NCBI GenBank assembly: GCA_964354225.1 | Contig: CAYGZC010000309.1 | Coordinates: 1 to 16,260 of the forward strand | DNA from: CAYGZC01 sp964354225 | GTDB lineage: Bacteria > Bacteroidota > Ignavibacteria > UBA10030 > SZUA-254 | Reading direction: 5' to 3' | Length of the DNA: 16,260 nucleotides | Part shown: piece after piece, positions 15,051 to 16,260 of the stretch | Layout: every line of letters begins with the position of its first letter | How positions within the stretch are numbered: position 1 is the first letter of the stretch | Program-made: the position numbers and the translations under genes | Notes under the pieces: generated by a model | Database searches by the model: none | Told to the model about the DNA's origin: nothing | Seen by the model: the letters and a program-made list of their open reading frames with translations, nothing else

Positions 15051-15136
15051 AAGAATTTAAGTGAGTACTGACAGGAACCACGGTTTCTAACTTCCCCTCC
15101 CACGTTAGAAACCATCCTGTTAGTGCTCTTTTTTTT
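15051..15136 (+). ncRNA. Candidate small RNA: long hairpin ending in eight T's
   Basis: A two-part hairpin. The outer stem of 14 pairs is 15063-15076 with 15115-15128 (two G-T pairs), then an internal loop, then a perfect 10-bp stem GGTTTCTAAC/GTTAGAAACC (15082-15091, 15104-15113) around the loop TTCCCCTCCCAC. Eight T's follow at 15129-15136. With the extended -10 at 15039-15044 this predicts a transcript of about 85 bases that terminates itself. There is no plus-strand gene immediately upstream for it to terminate, since the response regulator is on the other strand, which favours a small RNA over a plain terminator. A structured insertion element is the alternative. Confidence 0.4.
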
Positions 15137-15160
15137 GGTTCCAGTTATCTACTAATTCAC

Positions 15161-15303
15161 AGAGGGGGTATATCTTGTTACACACCCTACTACCCTTAAT
15201 TGAAGGTAAAGGGTGGTAAGAAGAAAGCATGCTTTCCTAATAATTTCTCAACATTTAATGGGCGGTGTACCTTTATTTTTGGAGTCACGTTTCCTTATGG
15301 CAT
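15161..15303 (+). repeat. Interspersed repeat, copy D (tail part)
   Basis: AGAGGGGGTATA (15161-15172) corresponds to the G-rich motif; from 15209 the sequence follows copy A closely (GGTGGTAAG, GCTTTCCTAATAATTTC, AACATTTAATGG, ACGTTTCCTT to 15296). The segment 15173-15208 differs from copy A. The rest of the 14875-15409 gap holds copy C, the candidate small RNA and the leader of the barrel-protein gene. Confidence 0.75.
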
Positions 15304-15409
15304 GGTGTTGACATTAATATGTCGATTTATTAACTTACCACTTGATAAAATGGTCTTTTAGATAAAAGGTTTAATTTTCGTTTTTAATCAACAACCAAAC
15401 GGAGTATTT

Positions 15410-15997
15410 ATGATACTTAAAATCTTTTTTACTTTAGTGGTAAGTGTATTTTTGTGCCAAACTACATTTTCTCAAGTTCGTGTTGAGGAAACAAAGAAAA
15501 CAGTGAAAGAACAGCAAGGTGATACAACGGTTACTCGTTCTGTTACTGTTTCAGAAAGTGAAGACATTACTCCGCGTCATCATATGATTGTGATTAATCC
15601 GCTTAAGTTTTTACTCTTTTATAATATATCTTATTATCAAAGGGTATCCACAAATATTGGCATAGGAGCCGGAATACAATCGCCAACCATTGCTGGGATA
15701 GATGGGATTGGATTTAATGCTGAAGTGCGATTCCATCCGTCGGGTAAAACTTTACGAGGATTCTATTTCGCGCCAAATATTTCATATAATCGATTATCAG
15801 GAGAAGAAAGCGATGCTACTCTTTCTATTACCTCCGTTGGGGGATTGATTGGTTGGCAATGGTTCCCTGGTGATGATTTTGCCATAGGACTTGGTATAGG
15901 TATTGACTATTACATGGCTTCAACCGAGGAGAGTGATTTTGGAAAATACGATGGAACAGCTCCAGGTCTTCGTTTTGATATTGGTTATGCATGGTAG
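15410..15997 (+). CDS. Outer-membrane beta-barrel protein
   Basis: A 195-residue exported protein. The N-terminus is a signal peptide (MILKIFFTLVVSVFLCQTTFSQ, cleavage probably before Gln22), then a charged, threonine-rich linker (about 23-55). The remainder alternates hydrophobic and polar residues with many glycines and aromatics (NISYYQRVSTNIGIGAGI, GFNAEVRFHPSG, FYFAPNISYNRL, GGLIGWQWFPG, FAIGLGIGIDYY). It ends in RFDIGYAW, an aromatic C-terminus typical of barrels inserted by the BAM machine. Probably eight strands; ligand or function unknown. CGGAG lies about ten bases upstream of the ATG, and a strong terminator follows the stop. Confidence 0.8.
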   Translation: MILKIFFTLVVSVFLCQTTFSQVRVEETKKTVKEQQGDTTVTRSVTVSESEDITPRHHMIVINPLKFLLFYNISYYQRVSTNIGIGAGIQSPTIAGIDGIGFNAEVRFHPSGKTLRGFYFAPNISYNRLSGEESDATLSITSVGGLIGWQWFPGDDFAIGLGIGIDYYMASTEESDFGKYDGTAPGLRFDIGYAW

Positions 15998-16062
15998 CTT
16001 TCATATTGCAATCCGAAAATGATTTTAATTAACTGAAATTGTATTAATCATTTTCAACAACA

Positions 16063-16124
16063 GACCCCAATCAGAAATGGTTGGGGTTTTTTATTCATGG
16101 GAGGGGGTATGACTAAACCAGTGG
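16063..16124 (+). repeat. Interspersed repeat, copy E (interrupted by an insertion sequence)
   Basis: Hairpin, T-run, TTCATGGGAGGGGGTATG and ACTAAACCAGTGG match the start of copies A and B. The match stops at about 16124, where the insertion sequence end TGGACTGCACCCC begins. The conserved tail is absent from the window, as expected if it was displaced to the far side of the insertion. Confidence 0.7.
16064..16094 (+). terminator. Intrinsic terminator after the barrel-protein gene
   Basis: ACCCCAATC (16064-16072) pairs with GGTTGGGGT (16079-16087; one T-G pair) around AGAAAT, followed by TTTTTATT. Located 67 bases after the stop codon; the best-formed of the repeat-associated hairpins. Confidence 0.75.
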
Positions 16125-16177
16125 ACTGCACCCCTTGCATGAGACAAAGAAAATAAGTATTTAAGGTGAGACCACCA

Positions 16178-16200
16178 TGTCCGAGTGTCACGCTCGGAGA
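16178..16200 (+). promoter_or_regulatory. Leader hairpin of the transposase gene
   Basis: TCCGAG (16180-16185) and CTCGGA (16193-16198) form a stem just before the AAAGGA ribosome site. In addition TGAGAC (16167-16172, also 16140-16145) can pair with GTCTCA (16209-16214), which includes the A of the start codon. Such structures are known to limit transposase translation from read-through transcripts. Confidence 0.5.
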
Positions 16201-16213
16201 AAGGATACGTCTC

Positions 16214-16260
16214 ATGTTAGAAGCAAGGAGAAAGTTCACAAAAGAATTTAAGCTTACAGT
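16214..16260 (+). CDS. Start of a transposase OrfA, IS3 family (partial)
   Basis: Fifteen complete codons are visible: MLEARRKFTKEFKLT. The R-R-K-F-T-x-E-F-K pattern is the typical N-terminus of IS3-family OrfA (HTH_Tnp_1) proteins, whose helix-turn-helix binds the element ends. AGAAAGGA is eight bases upstream of the ATG. The gene continues beyond the window. Confidence 0.6.
   Translation, partial: MLEARRKFTKEFKLT

Larger units (their letters stand above)
16122..16260 (+). mobile_element. Left end of an IS3-like insertion sequence (runs off the window)
   Basis: From TGGACTGCACCCC (16122) the sequence departs from the repeat consensus and leads into a transposase-like start. The TGGACTGCACCCC end resembles IS3-family terminal inverted repeats, and the leader contains hairpins of the kind that shield IS transposase genes from outside transcription. 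The other end and any target duplication are beyond the window, so the boundary is inferred. Confidence 0.55.

Noticed and set aside
13430..16124. Integron attC sites
   Set aside because: The repeats contain short CCAACC/GGTTGG arms, but the core sites (RYYYAAC and GTTRRRY) do not fit in copies A, B or E, and the recombinase shows no sign of an integron-specific insert. The cassette comparison is kept only as an analogy.

Overview
The window looks like a stretch of chromosome from a low-GC member of the Bacteroidota/Chlorobiota/Ignavibacteria group. The support is a BshB1-type bacillithiol enzyme, a TTG-N20-TAnnTTTG promoter in front of secG, SPOR and outer-membrane barrel proteins with Bacteroidota-like signal peptides, and weak Shine-Dalgarno sites. 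The lineage is an inference from gene content; no marker gene here settles it.

Left part (1-2800) is an accessory defence/repair cluster. It holds the end of an unrecognised gene translationally coupled to an HNH-endonuclease protein, a uracil-DNA glycosylase superfamily protein, a TfoX N-terminal-domain protein, and a GIY-YIG family protein on the minus strand. Next comes bshB1 (minus strand), divergent from the central operon.

Central part (3700-11930) is a tightly packed plus-strand housekeeping run: xseA-xseB (exonuclease VII), dxs (isoprenoid entry), a Gfo/Idh/MocA oxidoreductase, a SAM hydroxide adenosyltransferase, ribD-ribE (riboflavin), an unknown protein and secG. Several joints are 4-base ATGA overlaps, so translation is probably coupled. 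secG also appears to have its own promoter. A tRNA-Lys(CTT) follows.

Right part (12035-16260) is a decaying mobile island whose left edge is the 3' end of tRNA-Lys. It begins with an inverted repeat through the tRNA end, tandem 10-bp repeats resembling integrase arm sites, a tyrosine recombinase gene complete except for one in-frame TAA, and an orphan C-terminal piece of a second recombinase. Beyond these, an interspersed repeat occurs about four times, always in the same orientation. It consists of a terminator-like hairpin, a T-run, a G-rich motif followed by ATG-CCT-AAA, and a tail ending ACGTTTCCTT. The copies separate single-gene units: a frameshifted SPOR-domain exported protein, a stand-alone response regulator (minus strand) and a beta-barrel outer-membrane protein. 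One copy appears split by a segment with an extended -10 promoter and a long hairpin ending in eight T's, a possible small RNA. Its C-rich loop is complementary to the G-rich motif of the repeats. The last copy is interrupted by the left end of an IS3-like element that runs off the window. The repeat family with its solo-gene units and the candidate small RNA are the parts most likely to be undescribed.
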